NCBI GenBank assembly: GCA_045837725.1
Contig: JBEWZL010000179.1
Span: 620,001 to 684,000, forward strand
DNA: 64,000 nucleotides
Direction of reading: 5' to 3'
From: Vermamoeba vermiformis
Lineage: Eukaryota > Tubulinea > Echinamoebida
Shown: in pieces, positions 1-11,520 of the stretch
Layout of the letters: every line of letters starts with the position of its first letter
Numbering within the stretch: the stretch's first letter is position 1
Program-made: the position numbers and the translations under genes
The notes under the pieces: generated by a model
The model's input: only the letters and a program-made list of their open reading frames with translations
The model's database searches: none
What the model was told of the DNA's origin: nothing

Positions 1-211
1 TAATCCCTTTATTCTGATTAAAGGATAACTTCCAATTGTTTGTTGTGTCCGTAATGTTTAACCAGCTGCCTGCAGTGGCCCAGATCGGAAAATAGAAATC
101 TTCGTTGTAAGTCGATATCACTTCCGATTCGGATTGTTCGATAACTGCTGCCAGTATGATACCGACTAGCGCCAAATAGGCAGCCAATGCTCTGGGAGAT
201 GATCTTTTCAT
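1..211 (-). CDS. Secreted protein, N-terminal exon (cut by left edge)
   Basis: The reverse strand is open from an ATG at 209-211 to the window edge, giving about 70 codons. It begins MKRSSPRALAAYLALVGI, a basic start and a hydrophobic stretch typical of a signal peptide. A possible N-glycosylation site (NIT) follows. The protein is probably secreted or a membrane ectodomain. No family was recognised, and the rest lies outside the window. It is divergent from the secreted-protein gene that starts at 576, so the two may share a promoter region. Confidence 0.55.
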   Translation of the reverse strand, partial: MKRSSPRALAAYLALVGIILAAVIEQSESEVISTYNEDFYFPIWATAGSWLNITDTTNNWKLSFNQNKGI

Positions 212-575
212 TGTTACTATGAAAGCAATAATTACGATAAAAACCGAAACTTTTATGTCTTGCATTGATTGACAAATCAGGATTTGAGCCGATTTCAAGA
301 CAAGACAGGTAGATTTTGTAGTAATTTGACATAAGAATTACGAGTAATTCGAAGATAGAACTAGCTATCGTAAATTTCAGCCACTTACTTCGGACTCACT
401 CTATAATATATTAAATTTGCCGGCATTCTTTATCAAAATTGCGTTTGATATTATGTGCTAAAGAAATACACTTGAATTTTTTGCAATTTCCAACGGTATT
501 GCTCCAGCGGTTGGAACGGGTTAGGGTATAAAAATTCGGATCAGACTTACAAATTAACCGAATCATAAGACTACA
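212..575. promoter_or_regulatory. Divergent intergenic region
   Basis: This 364-bp AT-rich gap lies between two genes that point away from each other. The only recognisable element is a TATA-like box near 527. No coding or RNA gene was seen. Confidence 0.4.
527..534 (+). promoter_or_regulatory. TATA-box-like element
   Basis: The sequence GGGTATAAAAA ends about 42 bp before the ATG at 576. The same GGGTATAAA core stands about 80 bp upstream of the small gene at 32907. The call rests on position and match to the consensus only. Confidence 0.4.
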
Positions 576-1430
576 ATGAAGTGCCTAAATTTCTTGCTTA
601 TAATTGCGCTGGTCCACTTGTGTCGCGCGAACGGATCTGATCCGTGTATAAACGCGGCAAATCCAGACCAGATCATAGAGTTTCGATACACGGAAGACGT
701 CAGTGACTATCTTGGGCTAGATGGCGTGCGCAATGTGACCGATTCAACTGGCTGCCAAATCTTAGAGATTGACAGTATGTTTTTTACGCAGAATAATAGG
801 CCACGCTGTAAGTGTTAATAATACTCTCGCATTTTGAGTCGTAATTAATTTACCGAGATTAGTTTTTGAAACGTTCTTTGCTGTTACTTTGAACGGAAGA
901 CTCTTCGATATTTGTGGATCACAATCCAGTCCGCTCTCAGTTTCCGTGCGCCCAGCACGACTTAACGCCACAAAATTAGAAGTCAATGCCATCGACCAAA
1001 CCGCTATCCTTGGCCCTTTTGTGGTTCCAGGTCAGTTAAATTCATCGATCCGCATTTTTGAAAAAAAATTCGTGGAATTCTAATCTTAATAATTTTAGGG
1101 GGCCTAGAACTAGCAAACAATACGATCGTTAAACAATTCAATTTGGTGACCAAAAATACCTACATATTCTCGCCAATTTCCGAGCCAACCAACGCGTTCC
1201 AAAGCGACACAATAGCACCGTATTATTTCCAGGAACCGACTTGCACATCACGCCGCAGACTAACTGGGATGCTAAGAAGTGTTTCGTCACCGTTATTCGA
1301 GTTCTCTATCGAAATTTCCGGTGGACCGACGTATTTCTTTAGTTTGCCGGCAGGCACTAAATTTCAATCGTCATTCCAGCAGACCAAGTTTTTCTACGAG
1401 CACTGTACTTGCAGGACCTCAAGCGGATAA
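576..1430 (+). CDS. Secreted protein of unknown function
   Basis: There are three exons, 576-807, 863-1030 and 1099-1430, each joined at a GT-AG intron (55 and 68 nt) in matching phase. They encode about 243 residues. The start MKCLNFLLIIALVHLCRANG is a clear signal peptide. The mature part contains several cysteines and N-glycosylation sites (NVT, NAT, NNT) and ends TCRTSSG. There is no transmembrane segment or GPI-type hydrophobic tail, so it is predicted to be secreted. No known family was recognised. Confidence 0.75.
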
Positions 1431-1592
1431 ACTAGCCAGAAAATCTCGTCAAAATTTCAATTATCGCCATATAATAAATAGCTATTTTTCTTCGTGATCG
1501 AATTAAAACTTCATTATATTAAACAGCTTTAATTTCAACAATGTAGTTTAATGTACTTAATGTACGTACTTAATTGCGCCATTTATCAACGC

Positions 1593-3666
1593 TTATTTCT
1601 TCTTGTAATGAAAGTTAGGCTTCTCAGCTTTCCACCACTCGCGCATGAACTCTTCGCATTCTTTACGAGTGCCGGTTGGGTGCCTGAATTGCCAATCTAA
1701 TAGCGTTGAATTTAAGTAGCCCGCAACTGGACCGGAGGTCTCTCCGAGAATGTACAACAGTTCGTGGGTCTGAAAAAGTAATTATTAATGTTGGATCCGG
1801 TTCATTCGGCCAAAAGTATCCTTACTCTAATTAATGGCTCTACTTCAAATGCGCTCATGAGGGTCTTGTTTTCCAGGTAATTCGTCAGCAAGTCAAATCT
1901 CGCCTTAATCTCCGGATCTATCGTCAAATCAAATTCGACTTCATTTTCATCTTCAAACCGTGCCTTTAACTTTGATAATGTCTGTACTATTTGCGCTATC
2001 ATATACGATTGTTGCCATTTAGCACCAAGTGACCGAATAATCCTTGCTGGAATTGCGGGATCCAGCTCGTCACCCAAAGTGTCAAAATCGCTTAGTATTG
2101 TTATCCACTCAAGTGCGTTAATCATCATATCAAACGCTGTATTGGCGCACTTATTATTGACTCGCCATTTTTGACTCATTCCGTACTTCGTGAACGGAAA
2201 TTGTTCCGGATCTGTCACTAAGAACGGCAACAAGGCAAAACTGTAGAATATGACTGATACATTGAATTGATCTTCACCTTCGGTTAAACTATAGTGATCA
2301 TATTAATGAGTATTAAAGAAGCTAATTGATATTAGTCGTACTTGTTGAAGGCGTATTTGACGCTGCTCCAAGCCATTCTGTGGTGCACTTCGCGCCACAC
2401 AGATTCGTTATCTTTAGTAAAAACAGCCTCGTGCATATGATACTTGAAGAATAGTTGGAGGCCAATAAGCGGTTTTGAAGCTAAAAATGGTATTAGATTG
2501 TATTCACCAACGTGCTCTGGTCGCAAACTTACCCTTGAGAATTTTCTCGAGCTCAATAATTTTTCGTTCAGGTGACACTTCGAGCAATAATTTCTGTATT
2601 GAATATTAGTATTGTAAGCATACATGCATATAAACGTACTATAGTCTCGGGCTTATTAAGGCGCGCAATGAGTGACTCGTGTATGGTAAAATTGGACTTG
2701 CCGGCAAATCGTGCTAAAGTGAGGTGTCAACGAGTGTCAAGTACAAAAAATCATTCAAACGTACCGGTACGAATAATTCTTAACGGGTCTTGTCCCCAAA
2801 TTATTTCTGGTGCCAGAGGCGTCCTTAATATTTTATTTTTTACGTCGTCCAAACCGCTCTTCAAAAATGTTGTTAGACCACCGTCTTTCGAACAAATTTT
2901 AAACTTACGCCGGTATAATCTTCGACTAACTTTGTCCGTATATTGTAAAATAAGGCATTGATAGTTAAATCGCGGTTAACTGCATCTGTTTCAGGTGTAC
3001 CTATCTATATAAAAGTTGGTCAAACATGGTATTTTACAGCGGATCTGGATCGAACTTACTTCGGTAGAATTTACATCCGCTCGTAGATTAACAAAGTCTA
3101 TATGAGTGTTGCATATTATCATCATCGTATTATCAAGACTTTTATGCCTGACGGGGTTTGCTGGCAGATACGAAATGCCTTGAACTTTTGTCGGATGATT
3201 TTCTTTGATTAATTGGCATAATAATGATACGGGCATAGTATCAATAACTACATCTATATCTGCACTTTCTAAACCGAGTAACTAAAGACAAAATTATCAG
3301 CTGTACATTCCCAAAAATAGAAAAACTCTTAAAATTAAAACCAATCGAGTACACCACTAAATAAAATAATAGTGCACGATAATATTATCAATTAATGAAA
3401 TAATTATTGTATTACCTTGTCTCTAACCCATCCGCCAGCAACTCTGTAAAATAATTTTGAGAAAATTTCAATAATTAAAATAATGGTCTTACAAAACATA
3501 TCCACCATTAATTAACTTATTTAAAATTTACTTACCTCGCTTGAATTTTTTTATCTGGCGACACCAGATCTAACAGCTGAACAATTGTAGAAAATATCTC
3601 CTCTTCTACGGGCAGTAGCTTGACAGTAGTGCTGTCACTATCTTTAATATTATTTGGCCTCTCCAT
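1593..3666 (-). CDS. CCA tRNA nucleotidyltransferase
   Basis: This enzyme adds or repairs the 3' CCA of tRNAs. The spliced protein begins MERPNNIKDSDSTTVKLL. It carries the class II nucleotidyltransferase signature: VAGGWVRDK followed by LLGLESADIDVVID with the two catalytic aspartates. Then come NRDLTINALFYN and GLDDVKNKILRTPLAPE with DPLRIIRTARFAG, the head/neck motifs that bind and select ATP or CTP. The C-terminal half is helical and ends in a lysine-rich tail (FHYKKK). The order of motifs matches the eukaryotic TRNT1/CCA1 form. The gene has about seven short introns. No clear mitochondrial presequence precedes the chosen Met. The next gene at 3768 is divergent, about 100 bp away. Confidence 0.9.
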
Positions 3667-3767
3667 ATTTCTATTTGGAATAAAATTTCGATCTGTTTCT
3701 TCTTGTGTGCGCCTTTTGTGGGTGTGAAATCAAAATCAATTCATAAATCTTGTCTAACGTCGTCACC

Positions 3768-5685
3768 ATGCAAGGAAATGAATCTAATATAACTAACGTA
3801 TGTAATTATATAATCATTTGACGCGGTAATTTAATGCTTGGTTCGATCGCAGGCGCACATGTGCTTGATCCAAGCTGACAAGTTTCTGCAGCAGCATCAA
3901 TGGAGTGAAGCAAACAAAAAATATGTAGAGTATGTATTGGACATTTAATAGTCTAGTCTTGCAGCAAGAGAATGACAAATCCAACGCCTTTATTTAATAT
4001 AATTAGTTCCTTGCGGTAGTAAATATTTTTACACTAATATTTTCGTACAATAGAGCATCTAAAATATTTCAAGCGGCTGTATTAGCCACAGACGACCCTC
4101 AGGTAATTAATCTCCTTTATTATTCTTATTTTTTCATTTTCACGAATTTTCAACGTCTTATTGATTTGCAATACCACTTCTATTTAAATGAACTTATAAT
4201 ATTAAATATATAAATATCTTTCTTAAATCCAAATTCTGCTTTACCGAATCTTATCAATTCCGCGCCGAAATTGCAGTCTGAATTTAATCTCCAAACAGCC
4301 TCTAACATCAATATAATTATTCCTTAATAGGCCAAACGTAGTTTTGAAGCGATGGTCGTTCATTGCAACGAGAAAGCACAGCTCATTCAAAGCTATTTAA
4401 TGTCAAACTCGATCGATCTGTCAGACACTGCCAATTTTAGCGACGAAGAACCAAATTCGCGGGACGAAGATTCGCAAATATATTTAGACGACTACTATAA
4501 TAACCAATCAAACGTATTCCAACAAAGAATAGTTTTCGGTGGATCGACAATTGAAGAGGAAGTTATTGATCTTTATTTGAGGCCACTAGAGGATGCTGAT
4601 AGGGCTAAAAATAGTAAAACTGCAAAATCAGAAGAGAAAAATAGCGATTGGTGGGGTGTAGGCAAAATTTTCAGAAATTTACTCGGATCGCCCACGAACG
4701 ATACAAAAGAGCCTAAAAATAATGAGGACCTGTTATCAAGTACGACAATACCATTCGCAAATATACACTTAACTAACATATTTTTAGATCATTCGACGCT
4801 CGATACGTCATTTTATGTCATGGCTGATGAAGCTCGAAAACGGATGCTCAACAAGCACGGCAAAAATACTCCGCCGTCAACAACACCAACTGAAAATACG
4901 CAGAAAACTAATAATAGTAACACCCCTATGAGAAAGAGTAATGATAGTATTGTCATTCCTGATGAAAAGAAAACGAAACAAGATCTGCTCGAAGAATTGA
5001 AAAAGCTTCGCAAAACGGTGCAAATTTTATCACAGCAGAATGCTATTTTACTATCGGTAAGTATCACAATATAATATTAGACTCATATATCATTACTGAC
5101 ATGCTCTTATAGTCCACGACAACTCCAGTAATGCACGGGCTCATTCACGAAAATACGCAGCTCAGACGCTCAATCATAATGATGCACCACCGCTCGAAAA
5201 AGACTGTAAGCCGTAATATAACGTCCTCGCAATATACCTGGTGCCTAATTACGATTGCATAGAAAGCTGAAGGCGACGCTCAAAATCTATCTATGATTCA
5301 GGAGTCCAAAGGTGCACCTCAAACAGCCCCTGTGACACCTGTCAAAATTCAAATCAGCGCGCCTACAGAGAGCACTAAGAGACCTCACTTATCAGCCCAT
5401 AATGCACCCCATAGTATTCAACCTCAGTTTAATGACACCAAACTTAAAGAATTGGAGGAAAAAGTTGCGAAGTTGACATCCGAAATGCAGGCAAAGGTAC
5501 ACTTACTCAATCTAAACCGCTACGTATACTAATATTATTCTTAGGATGAAGAGTTGTCTAAATATAAAAAGAGGTGGAAAGTGTTAAAAACATCTGCAAA
5601 ACAACGGCAGAAATCGGCCGAACATAACGGATCGAACTTCAGTTTGACGAATGAAAGCTTCAAACGAGCTTCTAATGAACTATAA
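3768..5685 (+). CDS. MIT-like/coiled-coil protein, NRBF2/Atg38-like
   Basis: Seven exons (3768-3797, 3853-3929, 4054-4102, 4331-5056, 5113-5205, 5263-5496, 5545-5685) splice in phase to 449 residues. Residues about 10-70 form a helical hairpin (AHMCLIQADKFLQQHQW, then KIFQAAVLAT) typical of MIT domains. A long acidic, low-complexity middle part follows, then coiled-coil segments (LLEELKKLRKTVQILSQQNA; LKELEEKVAKLTSEMQAK) and a basic C-terminus. An N-terminal MIT domain with a distal coiled coil is the plan of NRBF2/Atg38, the homodimerising subunit of the autophagy PI3-kinase complex I. That match is an inference from architecture. Another MIT-domain trafficking protein remains possible. Confidence 0.7.
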
Positions 5686-5855
5686 TGTATTATTTTGTTA
5701 ATATGTATATTGTTGATTGTAATATTGTTCTTATGCCTGTTTATTGTACTGTAAATAAAAACTGTTGTAGAGTGCTATGTTGTTAATCAATTTATTTACA
5801 AATAATGCACAAAAATTAAATACCGTTACTCACTTCACCAAAAAGGCAACGCCTA

Positions 5856-6449
5856 TTAATCATCCTTATAGTTTGTTGTAACGATCTTTGGCTTTTCAAA
5901 CACATCCGAGTCACGCAAAGGTAGATGTCGATCCATGAAGTGTTGTCGCCTAAATTGCCAAATTAATCAATTCTAATTCGTGCAATATGATATAACACCA
6001 AAAATGACGATATTATTCGTCCATTACCTTAGTAAACGAATGTGCCTGTCGTAATCAGCAGGATCTAGCCTCTTGTCTGTATAATAGTGTGCCTCCTTTT
6101 GACTATTGCCAGGAACTAACTCCCCGTCCTTCATAACAAATTTTCCTGTTGTTCCTACGGAAAACAAAATGTCAATAAAGCAGATCCGCGATTAATTATT
6201 AATTTCTTTTTTAAAATTACCGAAAACTTTGCCTTTGCGAGGAGCTATCATTTTCAAAAATCCTAACTTCGATTCTCCATGTTTAATTAACTCTTGAATT
6301 TTTTCAGCATCGTTCTCGCTCTTGTGATCCCTGAACTCAGATCTGAGTTGTGGCAGGGCCTCGGCTTGCTTCTTCGGGCTGAGTAATCGAACAAGCCTAT
6401 GTAAATCACGATATAAACGCAAAACTTGGCTCTTAGGTGTTGTTGCCAT
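5856..6449 (-). CDS. LYR-motif protein (Complex1_LYR family)
   Basis: Three exons encode about 150 residues. The N-terminus has QVLRLYRDLHRLVRLL, the LYR tripeptide in a basic amphipathic helix that defines this family. LYR proteins are small mitochondrial factors that assist respiratory-complex assembly or Fe-S cluster delivery and bind acyl carrier protein. The subfamily is not certain. The extension after the LYR domain (GKFVMKDGELVPGN; RRQHFMDRHLPLRDSDVFEK) suggests a role distinct from the shortest family members. It lies tail-to-tail with the MIT-like gene, about 170 bp away. Confidence 0.7.
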
Positions 6450-6696
6450 GGAGAAGCATTAATTAAAATGACACGATCCACCCAGGTTTGAAAAATAAGC
6501 TGACACGACAAAGCAAGCCCGTGGGCCAATAATCACAATGTGCGCACGTCGTAACATGCAGACGTAAGTCAACACTACTGAACAAAAGTACCTTCACTTC
6601 ACGAAGGGCAAATCCAAACGGATGTGGCTTGAAAATTATTTATTCGTAATTTTCAATTTACAAATATTGGTGTTTTTTGATTTTTAATTATAAGTC

Positions 6697-7458
6697 TTAT
6701 TTTTGGGACTTGAACCAGTTCAACAACCAGTCCAACTCGGCGGAGGGCTCACCTAATTGTCGAATAAAATTAATACCTCGTTCCAATATTTAGCCAAATG
6801 AATATTATTAATCTATTGAATTGTAGTCGATAATTTTTCGCCAGTGGCTCCATCATTATTAGTCGTTAAAAAAAATTATCGGATGGTGATCAGATTTCTG
6901 CTTACCGTAGTCTCTGATGACGACGCAAGAAGCACCAACAACCTTGCGGGCATTGCCGGTCTTATCGCGCTTGCACAAACCAGCCCATTCTCCCAACTTC
7001 ATGGAGTCATCAACCTTCAAAAGTTGGATGTTGTGGGCCTTGCACAAAGCTTCGATGAGCTTGACGTATTCACCCTACGTAATAACGCCATTTAGATTGT
7101 TGTCCATAATTAATAAAACGAATGAATATCAACAAATAAAAAATTATAATAATCCAGATTTGATCGATTGTTCTCGTCTGTTGCTGCCAAATAATATCTT
7201 ACCTCCTCGCAATTCTTAGCCAAGAGGCAAAGGTGAGCTTCCTTTCGGTCGAGGGCTTTAACGCACTCACGGAGACCACGAGCGAGACCATCGTGGATCA
7301 AAGACTTCTTAAGGACGGCTTGAAGGGCGGTGTTAACGTCCATTTCAGCACCAATAGGTTGGGCAACCACATCTCTTTATATGGGTAATTATTATTTAAT
7401 TCTGGAATTATTTGTATGCTGAATCTGCGAATATTTACCCTGCTCCTTGATCGGCCAT
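6697..7458 (-). CDS. RPS12: 40S ribosomal protein eS12
   Basis: Four exons encode about 145 residues, MADQGA then [65 protein letters not shown] and [11 protein letters not shown], ending LLNWFKSQK. This matches eukaryotic eS12 of the L7Ae/L30e/S12e RNA-binding fold over its whole length. Codon use is biased to G/C-ending codons, unlike the neighbouring accessory genes, as expected of a highly expressed gene. The first coding exon is only six codons long. The gene is divergent from REV1. Confidence 0.95.
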
Positions 7459-7791
7459 TTTAACTTGTTTACCTCAAGTGAGTTTCCTTACTAAATACAA
7501 ATATTATCAGCATTTATTCGAGCATCGTCAAAATCGCGTCAATAAGAAACCTACATGGGTTATTGTTCGTATCAGAGAGGACAAAGGAAAGAAGATAATC
7601 TCGTCGCCAATTTTGGTTTTATGGAAATAAATTTGATAAAAATTCGTTCCCGTGACTTAATCGGTCGCAGTTAAGCCATGAAATCAGATCGAGCATTTCC
7701 TGGAAATAGGAATAACACAAGAGAATAAAATCGACATTTTACCACAATATGTCCTCGTTTCTTTCAGCCAGCGCAATAGATCCAGTAAATT
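7459..7791. promoter_or_regulatory. Divergent promoter region, eS12/REV1
   Basis: This 333-bp gap separates the start codons of eS12 and REV1. It holds no recognisable gene. It must contain both promoters and perhaps 5' UTR introns. No clear TATA box was seen. An in-frame stop at 7786-7788 fixes the REV1 start at 7792. Confidence 0.4.
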
Positions 7792-10195
7792 ATGGATCCC
7801 ACGAGCAGTTCTTCGGACCTGTCGCGATCTCAAGCCCCGGTATTAAGCGCTAATAATAATTCCACAAATAACCCAAACGAGCAATTTATTTCACCGTCCT
7901 TGTCTATTCCAAACTTCGTTGAGCAATGTAAGTACTTACAACGGTAATAATAATAATTTCGAAAATAACGTGTAATTATTTAAAATATCGTCCTAAAATT
8001 ATTTTAGACTACAAAAATTCTACTTTTCATCACCTATCAACATGGCGAATGAAGATGCAACAAATGGCGCGACAAGCTGTTCATCTCGACGAGCAACCCT
8101 TACCCGCAAAGCCAAAGGGAGCAGGAAGCGAGAATTCATCGCAAAGCAGTGGCAGCAGTGGAAGGTCGAGCGATTTGTTTTCTTCGAGTACTAGCAGTCC
8201 TGAACAACGCAAATCCGCACCTCAAGTCAATAAGGCCGCCTTAGCAGCACAGAAGTTGCCTGTGTCTCCCGCGAAGCTTTTGCAAGAAGAAGAGCGAATC
8301 ATCTTGCACATTGACATGGTACGTATGCTTCTCACTGTTTACAAGCATTTTGGAGCATTGATCTGAAGTTCAACCGAGACGGCGACGAACGATCTGCGTC
8401 TGTGTCCTTGCTAATTGTTTTTTTTTTTCTCTCAGGATTGCTTTTACGTGAGTGTTGCTCGACGAGATAATCCTGGTCTCAATGGCTTGCCCGTCGTTAT
8501 TTGTCCATCGAAGAACATCCTGGGCACTTCAGAGATCTCCTCGTGCAGTTACGAGGCACGACAGTACGGCATCAAAGCACGCATGTACGTCAACGAGGCA
8601 CGCAAGTTGTGCCCGGATATTGTTGCGCTGCCTTGTCAATTTGAGAAGTACGAGAAAGCCAGCGAGGCATTGTACGCGGAGCTGTTCAAGTGGTGCGGTG
8701 CGAGCCGAAGAGACACGGAAGGTGTTCAGTCTGATGTGATGGAAGCTGTGAGCTGCGACGAGGCCTTCTTGGATATCACGGATTGGGGCTGGGACCGCGC
8801 TGATACCATGGCGGTAGAGCTCAGGCAAGTTTTTCAAAATCAACAACACGAAATTTTTCAGTTTCTTACCTTTTGTACAGACAAGCGGTTTTTAACGCCA
8901 CTGGCTGCCCGTGTTCTGTTGGTATAGCGAAGAATCCTGCTCTGGCGTACATGGCCAACAAACACTTCGCCAAGCCTTCGAAAGGAGCTTCGGGCGTGTA
9001 CATCTTGTATCCGGACGAGCACGACCCCGCACGCGCGGCAGAGTTCAAGTATTATCAAGCGGCTGAAGAACGAAGTATTCCTGATCAGAACACAACGGCG
9101 TTCTTGAGCAAGTTGAATTCCGTGTCAGATCTGCCTGGTGTTGGTGCTGCTCTTACTAAGAAGTTAGCGGAGCAGAGTATCGTGAAAATCATTCCCGACC
9201 TTCAAATCCAATCCCTCACAAAGCTGCAGAAGGTGCTTGGAAACAGCACGGGCATTCGACTATTCCAACTCTCGCGAGGTGTGGATCCGAGACCTTTGTG
9301 CGCAAGCAAAGAGCGCAAGAGCATCTCAACGCAGATTTCATGGGGCGTGCGTTATCAGACCGACGAACAGATCAAGGCATTTTTGGAGGATCTCTCGCGT
9401 GAGTTGAAGAAACGTCTCGAAGAGATCTCCATGCTCGCCAAGCGCGTTGCTTTACGGTTGAGGAAGCATTCACAAGGAGACAAAGAGTCCGACAAATTTA
9501 TGAATCCTGGCCAAGGGCAGAACATTTCACGCTCCGTGACCTTGCCCGAGGCGACGAGTGATGACGCGGTCATTGCCGATGCTGCATTCAAGTTGTACAA
9601 GGCGATGAAGCTGACACCAACCGAGGTTCGTGGAGCAGCCCTGGCTTGTGAACAGTTGACGAAGAAGTCGTCCAGCAAACGCCGCAACAAATCCACTAGT
9701 AACGCACCGAAGGTGAATACTTTGCTGCAATTTTTGAAGCCCAGCGCGAAGACTGAAAGCGCTGCCATCACGAGCAGTTCAAACACACTGCCAGCCCCTC
9801 CAGAAGTCAATGATTTATCGTCGTCAGAGCCGGATCTGTCGCTGTTTTTTGACGATGAAAAGTCGAGCAGTCCCGAACCCGAAGAAATTTTGCTCTTCAG
9901 CGACGACGACGAGTCTGGTCATTCAATGTCAGCCAGTAACACGACAATACCTGCACCTCCTCCCGTCGAGTTTATCTCTGCCAAGAAGCTCTTGGAGACA
10001 ACGCCAGTCCCGCCCAAACCGAAGGCTGTGCCTCCTGTTGCGAGCGCTAAAAAGAAGCCCAGTCCCGCAGCTAAAAAGCAACAGCAAAAGAAAAGAAAAG
10101 CAGACACCGAGGCAACTCAACACGACACTAATGAGCCGCCAAAAAAGAAAATGAAACAAACCACGTTGTTTCAAATGATGCCTGCCAAGAAGTGA
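7792..10195 (+). CDS. REV1: DNA repair polymerase REV1 (Y family), no BRCT domain
   Basis: Four exons (7792-7927, 8008-8318, 8436-8824, 8881-10195) give 716 residues. REV1 inserts dCMP opposite abasic sites and adducted G during translesion synthesis. After a Ser/Asn-rich start comes YKNSTFHHLSTWR, the REV1-specific element before the catalytic domain. Catalytic motifs follow: HIDMDCFYVSVA, SSCSYEARQYGIKA and SCDEAFLDIT, with the metal-binding Asp, Asp and Glu present. HhH-like and little-finger regions follow (LPGVGAALTKKLAEQSIV; KSISTQISWGV). The tail is low-complexity, acidic and then Lys-rich, with two PCNA-binding-like motifs (NTLLQFLK; KQTTLFQMM). No BRCT domain is encoded before the catalytic part, unlike animal and yeast REV1. 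Intron 3 (8825-8880) is GC-AG. Confidence 0.93.
8825..8880 (+). other. GC-AG intron in REV1
   Basis: The exon ends CTCAG and the intron begins GCAAGT, the usual context of a GC donor. It ends TTTTGTACAG. Only this junction keeps the polymerase frame (VELR joined to QAVFNATG). The nearby GT donor would shift the frame into a stop. Confidence 0.75.
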
Positions 10196-10566
10196 CGATC
10201 CGCCGTACTTTGATTTGTAAATAATCCTGTTTCATAAAAAAATTGATTTTCCTTTGCTGGCTCGTGTCTTATAATATAATATTCGTATTTCAATATTATC
10301 CTCCGTCATGGTATTTTTGAATTTTGTTGAGTTTATTGAATCTGAACCGAGTTGCTGTTCTGATTATCAAAGAGCTTGTGGTTTTAGCAGTTGCTATATT
10401 GTTATATTATATACACGTTGTATGCTGAATGGCCATTTTGTAATATTAATCTGATCTGTTAAGAAAAAAAGAGGTCAGATTTCCGGATTGATCGACAGTC
10501 AAATTGACCCAAAGTATCTCCAATAGCAACCGTAGTTAAAAATTACCTTTCATGCGAGTATATAAT
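10196..10566. other. Convergent intergenic region
   Basis: This 371-bp AT-rich stretch lies between the ends of REV1 and the small gene at 10567. It contains the two 3' UTRs. No gene, hairpin terminator or RNA was recognised. Confidence 0.4.
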
Positions 10567-11126
10567 TTAGTGCTTGTGGCCGTAAGCTTGAGCAAAGGCT
10601 TCGGACTTGGATTTGCCTTCGCTGCGGGCTTGGTAGAACTTCCACCATCCTTTAATTCAAATAATTAATATATTGTGCGTATTTTCAATATTGATAATGA
10701 ACTTACTGGATTCTGCCTTAACACGGTCTATTGAAAGAAGAAAAAAAATTGTTAGTAAATGCAACGGTAGATACGCGAGCATAATAATGGAAAATTTAAT
10801 ACAATATTATAATAATTAATAATTGTCGATATTCTAATTAATATAATGTTTGAAACAGCTAATAAAGCCAATAAAACAATTATAACGATTTTTGATGCAG
10901 AAAATTATTTTTCTATAAAATGCGCCTAATCGCCAAATAAATAAATTAATTCGTGTTAAATATGCTTACTGGAGACGGCAGAGTAATCTTGAGGCTTCAA
11001 AATACCACGGAACAAGTATCCAGTAGTGAACATGGCAAGAATGAAGGGACCAGTACCCCTCATGTGACCAGCAGACATGAAGCGGGCGAAGCCAGAGTGA
11101 GTGGGAACGATTTTAGCGGGTTCCAT
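10567..11126 (-). CDS. Small membrane protein, probably mitochondrial
   Basis: Three exons splice in phase to about 86 residues. The first has MEPAKIVPTHSGFARFMSAG and the hydrophobic GPFILAMFTTGYLFRGIL, one predicted membrane segment. The second is only about eight codons. The last encodes WWKFYQARSEGKSKSEAF and ends QAYGHKH. Size, a single membrane helix and a charged aromatic tail resemble small accessory subunits of respiratory or ATP synthase complexes, but no specific family was recognised. G/C-ending codons suggest strong expression. Confidence 0.7.
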
Positions 11127-11520
11127 GATATGTGTATGATCGTTGGTCAAAAACAAAGATATCAGCAACTTTGATCTAAACACTTTTTGCAACCAACGAA
11201 CACAGATGCAGTAACTCACGCGCAACTCACCAAAATTGCTAAATATATAATAATTCTAATTAATGAATATTTCTTCGATACGTCGTATAGTTTTTTTTAT
11301 CACCCCGAAGGAAGCAAAACTTTAGATTTGAATCTCAGCGTTTCTAAAATAAGGTATAATATTAATTCTATGAAATCAATCGTATTTGAACATTTTGTAA
11401 TAACTAGACGTCCAAAATTAAGCTGGGATGAGACGTCTGGTCACTACGGTGATTCTGCGGTTCCGCCCCTACCATTTATTGAAATTTAAATTTAAATTTA
11501 ATTGATAGCACCATATTACG
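11127..11520. promoter_or_regulatory. Divergent intergenic region
   Basis: This 394-bp gap lies between the small organelle-type gene and the EGF membrane protein gene. An open frame at 11187-11489 shows no family match or splice logic and is judged chance. No other element was seen. Confidence 0.35.

Noticed and set aside
4318-4330. TTCCTTAATAG as a possible U12 branch site in the MIT-like gene
   Set aside because: The branch A would be too close to the AG and the donor is GTAATT, a U2-type site.
9355-10174. Several reverse-strand open frames opposite REV1
   Set aside because: They are shadows of the GC-richer REV1 exon and have no family match.
11187-11489. 100-codon forward open frame in the gap before the EGF membrane gene
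   Set aside because: No family match, no codon bias like the neighbours, and it sits in a divergent promoter region.
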